Shown: positions 8,216 to 17,380, counted from the stretch's first letter. The stretch is DNA of 38,315 bases from Jiangella asiatica (GCF_004349065.1 NZ_SMKZ01000062.1:1-38315), one strand, 5' to 3'. A program made the numbers and translations. The notes: a model not told the origin generated them from the sequence alone.

Positions 8216-9106
8216 ATGCTCCGTATCCGCAAATGGGGCCCGGCGGCGCTGCTCGTCGCCCCGTCGTTGGTGGCCATCGGTGTCTTCGTGTACGGGTTCC
8301 TCGGCTGGAACCTGCGGGTCTCCCTGAGCGACTGGCGCGGCCTGCGCGCCACGTACGACTTCGCCGGTCTCGACAACTACCGGCGGCTGGCCGGCGACAC
8401 CCGGTTCATCGACGGCGTGCAGAACGTCGTGGTCTTCACGGTGGTGTTCGTGGCGGGGACGCTGATCTTCGGGTTCCTGCTGGCGCTGCTGCTGGAGCGG
8501 GGCATCCGCGGCGAGGCGTTCTTCCGCACCGTCTTCCTGTTCCCGATGGCCATCTCGTTCATCGCGACGGCAATCATCTGGCGCTGGCTGATGAGCAACG
8601 CCTCCGGTGCCCAGGAGACCGGCCTGAACAAGCTGTTCGACAGCGTCGGACTGGGCTTCCTAGCCAACGACTGGTTCAAGGCCGACTCGTACTGGGCGGT
8701 CGCGTCGGTCGCTATCGCCGCCGGCTGGGCGCTCGTCGGCTACATCATGGCGCTGTTCCTCGCCGGCATGCGCGGCGTCTCCGACGACCTGCGCGAGGCC
8801 GCGCGGGTGGACGGCGCGAGCGAGGCGAAGGCGTTCTGGCACGTGATCAGGCCGATGTTGCTGCCGGTGGTGATGAGCGCGATCGTCATCCTCGCCCACA
8901 TCTCCCTGAAGACGTTCGACCTGATCTACGCCATGGACGCCAAGAGCCGGAAGATCGAGACCCCGGCGCTGTACATGTGGTTCACGACGTTCGAGGGTCT
9001 CAACTTCTCGATCGGCGCGGCCATCGCGACGCTGCTCGTCCTGGGCATAGCGCTGGTGATCGTCCCCTACATCTGGTACTCGGTCCGATCGGAGCGCCGG
9101 CGATGA
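8216..9106 (+). CDS. Sugar ABC transporter permease (MalF-like)
   Basis: A 296-residue inner-membrane permease with about six transmembrane helices. The cytoplasmic EAA loop is at about residues 199-220 (EAARVDGASEAKAFWHVIRP), which docks on the ATPase. The N-terminal helix (GPAALLVAPSLVAIGVFVYG) is typical of the MalF/UgpA type. The ATG at 8216 has AGGAG at 8206-8210. The stop overlaps the next start as ATGA (9103-9106), so the two permeases are translationally coupled and probably form a heterodimer. Confidence 0.92.
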   Translation: MLRIRKWGPAALLVAPSLVAIGVFVYGFLGWNLRVSLSDWRGLRATYDFAGLDNYRRLAGDTRFIDGVQNVVVFTVVFVAGTLIFGFLLALLLERGIRGEAFFRTVFLFPMAISFIATAIIWRWLMSNASGAQETGLNKLFDSVGLGFLANDWFKADSYWAVASVAIAAGWALVGYIMALFLAGMRGVSDDLREAARVDGASEAKAFWHVIRPMLLPVVMSAIVILAHISLKTFDLIYAMDAKSRKIETPALYMWFTTFEGLNFSIGAAIATLLVLGIALVIVPYIWYSVRSERRR

Positions 9107-9960
9107 CGACCACCTCCGAGACTTCCACGAGGATCCGCTCGCGCTGGGCGCCGTACGTCACCACGGTCCGCTACCTCGTGCTGTTCGCGCTGGTCTGCGT
9201 GTTCCTCATCCCGGTGTACGTGCTGCTGGTCACCGCGATGAAGGACCCGGCGCAGGTCAGCCCGTCGCGGATGTGGAACCTGCCGGACTCGTTCTCGGTG
9301 GACACGTTCGGCGAGGTGTGGCCGACGCTGGAGCCCGGCTTCCGCAACAGCGTCCTGATGGCGCTGCCGGCCAGCATCATCTCGTCGCTGCTGGGTGCGG
9401 CGAACGGCTTCGTGCTGGCCAAGTGGCGCTTCCCGGGCGCGGACGTCGTCTTCCCGCTGATCCTGTTCGGCATGTTCATCCCGTACCAGGCGATCCTCAT
9501 CCCGATGCGGGAGCTGCTGACCGACTGGAACATGGTGGGCGGGCTGAGTGGGCTGATCCTGGTGCACATCATCTACGGCCTGCCGATCACCACGCTGATC
9601 TTCCGCAGCTACTTCGTCACGATCTCCGACGAGCTGATCGACTCCGCACAGGTCGACGGGGCCGGCATGATCCGCACGCTGGTGTTCGTCGCGCTGCCGA
9701 TCGCGCTGCCGGCGTTCGCGGTCGCGGTGATCTGGCAGTTCACGTCGGCCTGGAACGACTTCCTGTTCGGCCTGGTGCTCACGTCGACGGACAGCTGGCC
9801 GGTCACCGTCGCGCTGAACAACATCGCCGGCGGCCAGGTCGTGCCGTTCCACGAGGCGATGGCGGCCGCGCTGCTGGCCAGCATCCCGACGCTGCTCGTC
9901 TATGTCCTGATGGGCCGGTTCTTCATGCGCGGGCTCATGGCCGGCGCGCTGAAGGGGTGA
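9103..9960 (+). CDS. Sugar ABC transporter permease (MalG-like)
   Basis: A 285-residue permease with six predicted helices. The EAA-type loop sits around DSAQVDGAGMIRTLVFVALP, and the protein ends GRFFMRGLMAGALKG, a typical MalG/UgpE C-terminus. It starts at ATG 9103 by a 4-nt overlap with the first permease. It is the partner permease of the CUT1 importer, and the ATPase follows 5 nt after its stop. Confidence 0.92.
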   Translation: MTTTSETSTRIRSRWAPYVTTVRYLVLFALVCVFLIPVYVLLVTAMKDPAQVSPSRMWNLPDSFSVDTFGEVWPTLEPGFRNSVLMALPASIISSLLGAANGFVLAKWRFPGADVVFPLILFGMFIPYQAILIPMRELLTDWNMVGGLSGLILVHIIYGLPITTLIFRSYFVTISDELIDSAQVDGAGMIRTLVFVALPIALPAFAVAVIWQFTSAWNDFLFGLVLTSTDSWPVTVALNNIAGGQVVPFHEAMAAALLASIPTLLVYVLMGRFFMRGLMAGALKG

Positions 9961-9965
9961 GTGGC

Positions 9966-11195
9966 ATGAGCGAGAAGACCTCAGAGGGGCGGGCCGCCGC
10001 GGCGGCCGCCGACGCGCTCACCGCCGAGCTCGCGGGGCGCGAGCCGGCCGGCGTCCGCCTCGACCAGGTCTCGAAGCACTTCCGCGGCGGCGTCCAGGCG
10101 ATCAGGGACGTGACGCTCACGGTGGCGCCGGGGGAGTTCGTCGTGCTGGTGGGCCCGTCCGGCTGCGGCAAGTCCACCCTGCTGCGGATGATCGCCGGGC
10201 TGGAGGAGGTCAGCTCCGGCCGCATCCACATCGGCGACAAGGACGTCACCACCCAGCTGCCCCAGCAGCGCGACGTCGCGATGGTGTTCCAGAGCTATGC
10301 CCTGTACCCGAGGATGACGGTCCGCGGCAACATCGGCTTCGGTCTGCGGATGCGCAGGGTGCCGAAGGAGGAGCGTGCCCGCCGCGTCGACGAGGTCGCC
10401 CAGATCCTCGGCCTGGAGCACCTGCTCGACCGGCGACCGGCCGCCCTGTCCGGCGGGCAGCGGCAGCGGGTCGCGATGGGCCGGGCGATCGTCCGGGAGC
10501 CGCAGATCTTCCTCATGGACGAGCCGCTGTCCAACCTCGACGCCAAGCTGCGGGTCAGCATGCGGGCCCAGCTGACGCTGCTGCACAAGCGCCTGGGCGT
10601 CACGACCGTCTACGTCACCCACGACCAGACCGAGGCGATGACGCTGGGGCAGCGGGTGGCGGTCCTGCGCGACGGTGTCCTGCAGCAGGTCGACACGCCC
10701 CAGGCGCTGTTCCATCACCCGGTGAACCTCTTCGTCGCCGCCTTCATCGGGTCGCCCTCGATGAACTTCGTCCACGCGACCGTCGACGCCGGTGCGGTCT
10801 CGTTCGCCGGCGTACGGATCCCACTGCCGCCCGGGTCGCCGCTGGCGGACGGGGGGCGCCGGGTGATCCTGGGGATGCGGCCGACGTCGCTGTCGGTCGC
10901 GTCCGAGGACGGCGCGCCGAGGCTCACGGTGACGCCGGCCATCGTCGAGGACCTCGGCGACGAACGGTTCGTGATCTTCGACGTCGACGCGCCCCGGGTG
11001 GACACCGACGCCACCCGCGCCGCGGTCGACGCGCAGGCGGAGGACGACGCGCTCCTCGTCCCGCTGGACCGGGCCACGTTCACCGCCCGCCTGCCGGCCA
11101 CCACGCCGGTGACGGTCGGTGAGCCGATGGCCGTCGCGATAGACCCTGCCCGGCTGCATTTCTTCGACCCCGCGACCGGCGAGGTCCTCCAGTAG
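9966..11195 (+). CDS. Sugar ABC transporter ATPase (MalK/UgpC/MsiK type)
   Basis: A 409-residue ATPase with Walker A GPSGCGKST (63-71), Q-loop Q109, signature LSGGQ (161-165), Walker B IFLMDEP (181-187) and the H-loop in VYVTHDQTEAMTLGQRVAVL. About 140 C-terminal residues form the OB/TOBE regulatory region of MalK-like proteins. A 25-residue Ala-rich N-terminal extension precedes the ABC domain. The ATG at 9966 has only a weak ribosome-binding site and probably relies on coupling. Many actinobacterial CUT1 operons lack an ATPase and share MsiK; this operon brings its own. No regulator or sugar-metabolism enzyme is linked. Confidence 0.93.
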   Translation: MSEKTSEGRAAAAAADALTAELAGREPAGVRLDQVSKHFRGGVQAIRDVTLTVAPGEFVVLVGPSGCGKSTLLRMIAGLEEVSSGRIHIGDKDVTTQLPQQRDVAMVFQSYALYPRMTVRGNIGFGLRMRRVPKEERARRVDEVAQILGLEHLLDRRPAALSGGQRQRVAMGRAIVREPQIFLMDEPLSNLDAKLRVSMRAQLTLLHKRLGVTTVYVTHDQTEAMTLGQRVAVLRDGVLQQVDTPQALFHHPVNLFVAAFIGSPSMNFVHATVDAGAVSFAGVRIPLPPGSPLADGGRRVILGMRPTSLSVASEDGAPRLTVTPAIVEDLGDERFVIFDVDAPRVDTDATRAAVDAQAEDDALLVPLDRATFTARLPATTPVTVGEPMAVAIDPARLHFFDPATGEVLQ

Positions 11196-11256
11196 CAACC
11201 TGATCGACACGCCGTGCGTCATCCGGAGTGGACGGTGTGACAGACGCTACCGTCGA

Positions 11257-11291
11257 TGTTACTCAAGTGAAGGTTGTTACTGCTGTGACAT
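11257..11291 (+). promoter_or_regulatory. Direct-repeat motif GTTAC/GA upstream of the small membrane gene and ftsY
   Basis: TGTTACT occurs at 11257-11263 and 11275-11281. Each GTTAC is followed 6 nt later by a GA-rich pentamer (GAAGG, GACAT). The layout resembles GlnR half-sites (GTnAC-n6-GAAAC), but the period is 18 instead of 22 bp. It lies in an AT-richer stretch 14-48 nt before the next start, so it may be a promoter or operator. Confidence 0.35.
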
Positions 11292-11304
11292 ATGGGGGTG
11301 TCGC

Positions 11305-11538
11305 ATGACGGCAGTGGTCGTGGCCATGCTGGCCATCGTGTTGGTGGCGACGGTCGTGCTCGGTGTCGTCGGGCTCTACCACCACCTGGCGAACTCTCCA
11401 CAGATGCGCCGCCGGATGCGCCGGTGGCGGTACCTCGCGCTGGTCCGCATGGACGGCTGGCGCGACGCGGCGTTCACAGCGCTGCGGCGGATGCGCCGCG
11501 GCCTGGCCCGGCGACTCACCAGCGCGGCCACCTCGTAG
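11305..11538 (+). CDS. Small one-helix membrane protein, unknown function
   Basis: A 77-residue protein with one N-terminal transmembrane helix (residues 2-24, VVVAMLAIVLVATVVLGVVG) and a strongly basic C-terminal half (MRRRMRRWRYLALVRMDG, RRMRRGLARR), predicted to lie in the cytoplasm against the membrane or nucleic acid. The third codon positions are almost all G/C, which supports real coding. The ATG at 11305 follows a GGGGGTG stretch. It ends 27 nt before ftsY and may be co-transcribed with it. No family recognised. Confidence 0.65.
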   Translation: MTAVVVAMLAIVLVATVVLGVVGLYHHLANSPQMRRRMRRWRYLALVRMDGWRDAAFTALRRMRRGLARRLTSAATS

Positions 11539-11565
11539 CGCTGCCGGCGTGGAAAGATGGCCGCC

Positions 11566-12738
11566 GTGGAGTTCATCGTCATCGCCGCGGTCATCGTCGT
11601 TCTCGCCGTCGTCCTGGCGGTCTTGCTGGTTCCTCGTCGCCGACGGGGTCAGGTCGCCCCGCCCGCCCCGCGGCCCGGCGTCGACTACCAGCCCGGGGTC
11701 GGCGACGACGCCACCGCGCCGGTCGAGGAGCAGCGCACCCCGCTCAGCGACGTCCAGCTGCCCGAGGCCGAGCCCGCGGAGGCACCGGTCGAGCCGGTCA
11801 TCGAGCGGCCCGAGCCCGCCGCCGGCCGGCTGCTCCGGCTCCGCTCCCGGCTGGCCCGCTCGCAGTCCGGTTTCGGCAAAGGGCTGCTCGGCCTGCTCTC
11901 CCGCGAACGCCTCGACGAGGACACCTGGGAAGAGATCGAGGACACCCTCCTGACTGCCGACCTCGGCGTCACGCCCACCCAGGAGCTGGTGGACCGGCTG
12001 CGCACCCGCGCCCGGGTCGAGAGCATCGCCAGCCCCGACGCCGCCCGCACCGTGCTGCGCGAGGAGCTCGTGGCGCTAGTCGACCCGTCGCTTGACCGGA
12101 CGCTGCGCACCGAGCGGCACGTCGAGGACGGCCGGCCCGCGGTCGTGCTCGTCGTCGGCGTCAACGGCACCGGCAAGACCACCACGATCGGCAAGCTGGC
12201 CCGCGTGCTGGTGGCCGAGGACCGCGACGTCGTCCTCGGCGCCGCCGACACCTTCCGCGCCGCCGCCGCGGACCAGCTCACCACGTGGGGCGACCGCGTC
12301 GGCGTCCCCACGGTCCGCGGGCCCGAGGGCGGCGACCCGGCCAGCGTCGCGTTCGACGCCGTCAAGGCCGGCATCGAGCAGGAGGTCGACGCCGTCATCG
12401 TCGACACCGCCGGCCGCCTGCAGACCAAGGTCGGCCTCATGGACGAGCTGGGGAAGGTCAAGCGGGTCATCGAGAAGCACGGCGCGGTCGACGAGGTGCT
12501 GCTCGTCATCGATGCCACCACCGGTCAGAACGGACTCGTCCAGGCCCGCGTGTTCGGCGAGGTGGTCGACGTCACCGGCATCGTGTTGACCAAGCTCGAC
12601 GGCACCGCGAAGGGCGGAATCGTGGTCGCGGTCCAGCGCGAGCTGGGCGTGCCAGTCAAGCTGGTCGGGCTCGGTGAAGGTCCGGACGACCTCGCCCCGT
12701 TCGACCCCGAGGCGTTCGTCGACGGCATCCTGGGCTGA
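11566..12738 (+). CDS. ftsY: Signal recognition particle receptor FtsY
   Basis: A 390-residue SRP-receptor GTPase that delivers ribosome-nascent chains to the Sec translocon. The N-terminus is one membrane helix (MEFIVIAAVIVVLAVVLAVL) and a basic RRRR stop, as in actinobacterial FtsY. An acidic, Pro-rich A-domain linker follows. The NG domain carries G1 GVNGTGKT (198-205), DTAGR (280-284) and TKLDG (342-346). The preferred start is GTG 11566, because GGAAAG (11551-11556) is then 9 nt away; the in-frame ATG at 11557 touches that ribosome-binding site. It is separated from smc by the importer operon and converges with the oxidase gene. Confidence 0.95.
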   Translation: MEFIVIAAVIVVLAVVLAVLLVPRRRRGQVAPPAPRPGVDYQPGVGDDATAPVEEQRTPLSDVQLPEAEPAEAPVEPVIERPEPAAGRLLRLRSRLARSQSGFGKGLLGLLSRERLDEDTWEEIEDTLLTADLGVTPTQELVDRLRTRARVESIASPDAARTVLREELVALVDPSLDRTLRTERHVEDGRPAVVLVVGVNGTGKTTTIGKLARVLVAEDRDVVLGAADTFRAAAADQLTTWGDRVGVPTVRGPEGGDPASVAFDAVKAGIEQEVDAVIVDTAGRLQTKVGLMDELGKVKRVIEKHGAVDEVLLVIDATTGQNGLVQARVFGEVVDVTGIVLTKLDGTAKGGIVVAVQRELGVPVKLVGLGEGPDDLAPFDPEAFVDGILG

Positions 12739-12743
12739 CGCCG

Positions 12744-12763
12744 GCCGGTCAGTGGTGACCGGC
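12744..12763. terminator. Bidirectional hairpin between ftsY and the multicopper oxidase gene
   Basis: GCCGGTCA (12744-12751), loop GTGG and TGACCGGC (12756-12763) form a perfect 8-bp stem. It contains the stop codon of the minus-strand oxidase and lies 5 nt after the ftsY stop. There is no T tract on either strand, so it may act with a factor or simply protect both 3' ends. Confidence 0.55.
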
Positions 12764-14662
12764 GCCGTGGCCGCTGCCTGAGCTGCCGTGGCCGCCGGCC
12801 ACGTCGGCGAAGACGCCGTCGTAGCGCAACTGGAGCATCATCCCCTCTTCGGCGTGCGGCAGGTTGTGACAGTGGTTCATCCACACGCCCGGGTTCGTGG
12901 CCTCGAACGCGACGTCCCAGACCTCGCCCGGCTGGACGTCGAACGTGTCGACCCACAGCGGGCTGCCGGTGGCCGGCTCGCCGTCGCGGGCGAGCACCAG
13001 GACGGCGTGCCCGTGCAGGTGCCAGGGATGGGTCTCCAGGCTCCGGTTTACGACGCTCAAACGCACCAGGTCGCCCTCGGCCACCAGCTGCTCCGGGATC
13101 GAGGGGTGGCCGCGCCCGTCGACGGTGTGCGCGTAGGTCGGCCGCCCCTCGACCATCGCGACACCGCGGTCCAGCACCATCGTGAAGTGCCGGTCGTACA
13201 CGGTGTCGAGGTCGAACGGGGCGGCCGCCGGCTCGCCGTAGGCCAGCGGGTCGAGCTCCGGCCAGTCGCCGGTGCCGGCCGCGTCGTCCCCGTCGCCGTC
13301 CACCCGCGCGCCGAGCCGTAGCCGGACACTGTCGTCGACCAGCAGCGCCACCGGCCCGTCGGGCATGGGGAACGTCAGGTCGTAACGCCCGCCGGCGGGC
13401 AGCCGCAGCGCCCGCCGCTCCACCTCGCCGGGCCCGTTCAGGTCGCGCCCGTCCACCGCGGCCAGCCGGAACGCGGTGCCGGTGAGCGCGAACCGGTGCG
13501 GCTCGGAGTCGGTGTTGAGCAGCCGCAGCCGCACGACGGCGCCCGGCTCGGCGGCGTGCGAGGCGACGCCGTCGTCGGCGCCGATCGCCAGCACCTCGTC
13601 GTAGGTGTGCACCGGCAGCGTGAGGTCGAGGTCGGCCGGCACCTCGTCGCGCGGTGTCACCACGAGCGTCCCGAACAGCCCGCGCCGCACGGCGGGGTGC
13701 GACACCTGGTGCGTGTGGTACCAGTACGTGCCCACCTGCTCGGCGAGGAACCGGTAGGTGAAGGTGCCGCCGGGCGGCACCGGCTCCTGGGTGGCGCCGG
13801 GCGCGCCGTCCTCGCCGCACGGCACGTCGTAGCCGTGCCAGTGCAGGGTGACGCCGTCGTCGAGGTCGTCGTTGCGCAGCGTCACCTCGATGAGGTCGCC
13901 GTGGACGGCGGTGATCGGCGGGCCCGGCAGGTCGCCGCCGTACGTCCACGCGTCGACCTCCTGCCCGGAGGCCAGCACGACGGTCGCGGTGCGGGCGGTC
14001 AGGGTGAGCTGGCGGACGACGCCGCCCGGTGCCGGCTGCGCCGGGCCACGCAGGGTGGTGACAGGGACGCCGTCGCCCGCCTGGTGCTCCGCGGCGGCGC
14101 CGCCGCCGGTGACCGTCCCCGGCGCGGACCGGAAGGCCAGCCCCGTCCCGGCGACCCCCGCGGCCACCGCGCCGCCGGTGAGGGCGAGGAAGCGGCGGCG
14201 CGGCAGGACGTGGCCGGGCGACGGGACTCCGCCGCCGGGCGCCGTGGTCGCGCGGACGGTGACCAGCGTCGCCACCAGCACCACCGCCACCGCGAGCAGC
14301 CCGGCGCTCCACGTCAGCGGGTAGCCGGCGACGATGGTGACCGCGAACAGCGCCGTCGCAGCGTACCCGGCCGCCAGCAGCGTCACGCCCGGCCCGGCAC
14401 CGGCCAGCGCCACGAGGCCGACCACTACCAGCAGCGGCGGCCCGAGCAGCGCCTTCTCCTGGACGAACCACCAGCCGCGCTCCGCCAGCACCGCCGCCGA
14501 CGCCGCCCGTCCCACCGTCACCAGCGCGGCCGCACCGGCCAGCAGGCGCACCGCGCCGGGGCCCAACCGCCGGGAGACCGCGACGGCGCCGGCTGCGAGC
14601 CACGCCGCCGTCATGAGCAGGGCGACGGCGTGGTCCAGGACGATCAGCTGGCCGGTCGTCAC
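12749..14662 (-). CDS. Multicopper oxidase with a polytopic N-terminal membrane domain
   Basis: 637 residues. Residues 1-140 form about five transmembrane helices. A PRRRFLALTGGAVAAGVAG segment (154-172) looks like a Tat-type or membrane anchor. A complete multicopper oxidase follows: HWHG (274-277), WYHTHQ (314-319), HPWHLHGH (545-552) and HCHNLPHAEEGM (597-608), supplying T2/T3 ligands, T1 Cys598, His603 and axial Met608. The C-terminal tail is Gly/Ser/His-rich and might bind copper. The oxidase domain should be extracellular; its substrate is unknown. The start is GTG 14662, overlapping the previous stop as GTGA, so it is coupled to the DUF6220-like gene and the MMPL gene. Fusion of the oxidase to a polytopic domain is unusual. 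Confidence 0.9.
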   Translation of the reverse strand: MTTGQLIVLDHAVALLMTAAWLAAGAVAVSRRLGPGAVRLLAGAAALVTVGRAASAAVLAERGWWFVQEKALLGPPLLVVVGLVALAGAGPGVTLLAAGYAATALFAVTIVAGYPLTWSAGLLAVAVVLVATLVTVRATTAPGGGVPSPGHVLPRRRFLALTGGAVAAGVAGTGLAFRSAPGTVTGGGAAAEHQAGDGVPVTTLRGPAQPAPGGVVRQLTLTARTATVVLASGQEVDAWTYGGDLPGPPITAVHGDLIEVTLRNDDLDDGVTLHWHGYDVPCGEDGAPGATQEPVPPGGTFTYRFLAEQVGTYWYHTHQVSHPAVRRGLFGTLVVTPRDEVPADLDLTLPVHTYDEVLAIGADDGVASHAAEPGAVVRLRLLNTDSEPHRFALTGTAFRLAAVDGRDLNGPGEVERRALRLPAGGRYDLTFPMPDGPVALLVDDSVRLRLGARVDGDGDDAAGTGDWPELDPLAYGEPAAAPFDLDTVYDRHFTMVLDRGVAMVEGRPTYAHTVDGRGHPSIPEQLVAEGDLVRLSVVNRSLETHPWHLHGHAVLVLARDGEPATGSPLWVDTFDVQPGEVWDVAFEATNPGVWMNHCHNLPHAEEGMMLQLRYDGVFADVAGGHGSSGSGHGAGHH

Positions 14663-15060
14663 GCGGCAGCTGCCCCCGGCGTGGACGCCGACGGCTGGGC
14701 CGGGGAACGGGAGCCGCGCAGCAGCGCACCCACGGCCCCCGTGATCGCCAACGCGTTGAGCGCATGCAGCCCGAACACGACGTCGTTGGTCGAGTCGGCC
14801 ACCATGGCGATGACCCCTTGGAGCACCGCCAGCCCGGCCACCAGCGCCGCCCGGGCAACGAACCGGCCCGGCATCCGGGCCAGCGCCCCGACCAGCGTCA
14901 GCACCAGCGCCATCGGCACGATGGCGTAGCCCAGCTGCCGGTGTATGTCGAACGACTCGTCGTCGGGTCCGGTGTCGAACGCGCCGACCGCGGCCAGGAA
15001 GAACTGGGTGACGACCGCCAGCAGCAGCAGGCCGGCGAGTCCGGTGAAGACCTTACGCAT
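14659..15060 (-). CDS. DUF6220-like four-helix membrane protein
   Basis: A 133-residue protein with four predicted transmembrane helices. Conserved-looking histidines lie in HRQLGY (about residue 40) and GLHALNALA (about 98), both next to helices, so haem or copper binding is possible but not shown. It resembles the small DUF6220 family of unknown function. The ATG at 15060 follows AAGGAG. It overlaps the MMPL gene by 8 nt and the oxidase gene by 4 nt and is therefore the middle gene of a tightly coupled operon. The hydrophilic Ser/Pro/Ala tail is short. Confidence 0.75.
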   Translation of the reverse strand: MRKVFTGLAGLLLLAVVTQFFLAAVGAFDTGPDDESFDIHRQLGYAIVPMALVLTLVGALARMPGRFVARAALVAGLAVLQGVIAMVADSTNDVVFGLHALNALAITGAVGALLRGSRSPAQPSASTPGAAAA

Positions 15061-17380
15061 GGTGTACTCCTTCGAGTCCGCGGGTGTCCGAGGTCGCCGT
15101 GGTGGCCGGCAGGTCCGGGGCGAAGAGCTCCGGACGGCCCTCGACGTGCAGCTGGGGCAGCCGGCGATCCAGCCAGCCCGGCGCCCACCAGTTGGCCCGG
15201 CCGAGCACGTGCATGGCGGCCGGGACCAGCAGCATCCGCACGACGGTGGCGTCGATGAGGATGGCCGCGGACATGCCGACACCCATCGCCTTGAGGGTGA
15301 CGTCGGAGCTGGGGATCAGCGCGGCGAAGACCGTCACCATGATCGCCGCGGCGGCGGTGATGACGCGGCCGGTGCCGGCCAGCCCTTCCACGATGGCGCG
15401 GGCGTTGTCGCCGGTGCGCACCCATGCCTCGCGCATCCGGCTGATGAGGAAGACCTCGTAGTCCATCGACAGCCCGAACAGGACCGCGAACATCATCACC
15501 GGCACGTAGGCCGGCATCGGCGTCTCGGTGTCGATGCCGACCAGCCCGCCGGCCCAGCCGCCCTCCAGCACCAGCGCGACGACGCCGTAGGCCGCCGCCA
15601 CCGACAGCAGGTTCATGACGGCCGCCGTCAGCATGATCGTGACGCTGCGGAACGCCAGCACCAGCAGCACCATCGACACGGCGACGACGCCGCCGATGAG
15701 CAGCGGCAGCCGGTCGGCGGTGGTGGTGTTGGTGTCGATGACCGCCGCCGTGACGCCTCCCACGTGCACGTCCAGGCCGGTCGCCGGCAGGACGTCGTCG
15801 CGCAGGGTGTGCACGAGGTTCTCGGTGGCGCCGTCCTGCGGGCCGGTCTGCGGGATCACCGTCAGCAAGGCGGCGTCGCCGGCGGGGTTGACGACGGCGG
15901 GCGGCACGGCCGCGACCCCCGGCGTCGCGGCGACGGCGTCGGCCACCGCGTCGAGCGAGCCCGCCGCGGACCCCGTCGTCGTCAGGTCGGCCACCAGCAG
16001 CAGCGGGCCGTTCGCCCCCGCGCCGAAGCCGTCGGAGACCAGGTCGTAGGCCTGCCGGGCGGACGCGTCGTCGGGGTCGTTGCCGGCGTCGGGGAACCCG
16101 AACCGGGCACCCAGGAACGGCACCGCCAGCGCGAGCAGCACGACGATGCTGCCGACGGCCGCGAGCCGGCTGCGCCGCTCGATCAGCCGGCTCCACCGCA
16201 GCCACGCGCCCGACGGCTCGACGTGCCCGCCGGCGGCCAGCTGGACCGGCCGGCCACCGCCTCGCCGGCGCCCGAGGGGCAGCCGAAGCCGGTCGACCCA
16301 GTTCCCGGCGAACCCGAGGAACGCGGGGAACAGCGTCGCCGCCGCGGCCAGCACGACCAGCACCCCGACCATCGTGACCACGGCGGCGCCCTGCATGAAC
16401 GACAGACCCATCGCGAACAGCCCGAACATGCTGATCATCACGGTCCCGCCGGCCACCATGACCGCACGCCCCGCGGTGTCGAGGGTGGCCACCGTGGCGC
16501 GCTCCGCGTCAAGCCCTGCGGCTCGCCACTCGCGGAACCGGGTCACCATGAGCAGCACGTAGTCGATGCCCAGAGCGATACCGAGGACCGAGGCGAGGAT
16601 CGGCGCCCAGTCCGGCACGTCGATGAGGGCGGCGACCAGCCCGGTCAGCGTCGCGCTGACGGCGAGCCCGGCCAGCGCCACCCCGATCGGCAGGCCGGCC
16701 GCGACCACCGAACCGAACGTCACCAGCAGGATCACCGCGGCGGCGATCAGCCCGACGACCTCCGAGCCGAACTCGCTCGCCTCGGCCAGCCGGATCGTGT
16801 CGCCGCCGAGCGCGACCTCCAGGCCTGGACGTTCCGCGGCCTCGGCGGCGGCCAGCAGCCGCTCGGTGTCGGCGACCGGCATGTCCTCGGGAACGTCGAC
16901 GTCCAGGTTGAGGCGGGCGAGCAGGGTCCGCTCGTCCGGTGCCAGCGCGCCGGGAGTGACGTAGGGGTCGTCGACGGCGGCGACGTGCGGCAGCTCGCGC
17001 AGCTCGTCCAGCAGCGCGGTGACGTCGGCCTGGACACCGGGGTCGGTCACCGGGCCGTCGGCGTGGACGACCACGTCGACCGGCTCGCCGGAGCGGTCCG
17101 GGAACCGGTCGGTCAGCAGCCCCTGGGCCAGCTCGGAGTCCGAGCCGGAGATGGTGTAGTCGGCCTCGTAGTCGCCGCCGAACGCGGCGGTCAGCCCGAA
17201 CGCGGCGGCCAGTGCGAGCGCCCACGCGACGAGCACGCGGCCTCGACGCCGGTACGCGATGCCGGCGAGCCGGCCGAGCGGCCCCGGCGGGGGCACGTCG
17301 AGCGCCCCCGGCGGAGGGTCGCCGAGCGGCCCTGTCCGGCGGTCGCCCTCTGTCTCTACAGGAGTCATGGCAGCGATCAT
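15053..17380 (-). CDS. MMPL/RND-family membrane transporter
   Basis: A 775-residue member of the actinobacterial MMPL (RND superfamily) exporters, which move lipids or hydrophobic compounds using the proton gradient. The two halves repeat the usual plan: one helix, a periplasmic-type loop (residues about 75-200 and 430-560), then five or more helices. The proton-relay segments GIALGIDYVLLMVTRFREW and FGLSMDYEVFLISRMREAW are both present. The N-terminal 40 residues are Pro/Gly-rich and cytoplasmic. Start candidates are ATG 17380 and ATG 17368; neither has a good ribosome-binding site. It is first in an operon with the DUF6220-like and oxidase genes and is divergent from a two-component system. 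Confidence 0.92.
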   Translation of the reverse strand: MIAAMTPVETEGDRRTGPLGDPPPGALDVPPPGPLGRLAGIAYRRRGRVLVAWALALAAAFGLTAAFGGDYEADYTISGSDSELAQGLLTDRFPDRSGEPVDVVVHADGPVTDPGVQADVTALLDELRELPHVAAVDDPYVTPGALAPDERTLLARLNLDVDVPEDMPVADTERLLAAAEAAERPGLEVALGGDTIRLAEASEFGSEVVGLIAAAVILLVTFGSVVAAGLPIGVALAGLAVSATLTGLVAALIDVPDWAPILASVLGIALGIDYVLLMVTRFREWRAAGLDAERATVATLDTAGRAVMVAGGTVMISMFGLFAMGLSFMQGAAVVTMVGVLVVLAAAATLFPAFLGFAGNWVDRLRLPLGRRRGGGRPVQLAAGGHVEPSGAWLRWSRLIERRSRLAAVGSIVVLLALAVPFLGARFGFPDAGNDPDDASARQAYDLVSDGFGAGANGPLLLVADLTTTGSAAGSLDAVADAVAATPGVAAVPPAVVNPAGDAALLTVIPQTGPQDGATENLVHTLRDDVLPATGLDVHVGGVTAAVIDTNTTTADRLPLLIGGVVAVSMVLLVLAFRSVTIMLTAAVMNLLSVAAAYGVVALVLEGGWAGGLVGIDTETPMPAYVPVMMFAVLFGLSMDYEVFLISRMREAWVRTGDNARAIVEGLAGTGRVITAAAAIMVTVFAALIPSSDVTLKAMGVGMSAAILIDATVVRMLLVPAAMHVLGRANWWAPGWLDRRLPQLHVEGRPELFAPDLPATTATSDTRGLEGVHHA

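Noticed and set aside
13496-14929. Plus-strand frame opposite the multicopper oxidase
   Set aside because: It is the antisense shadow of a gene with all four copper-binding motifs in order.
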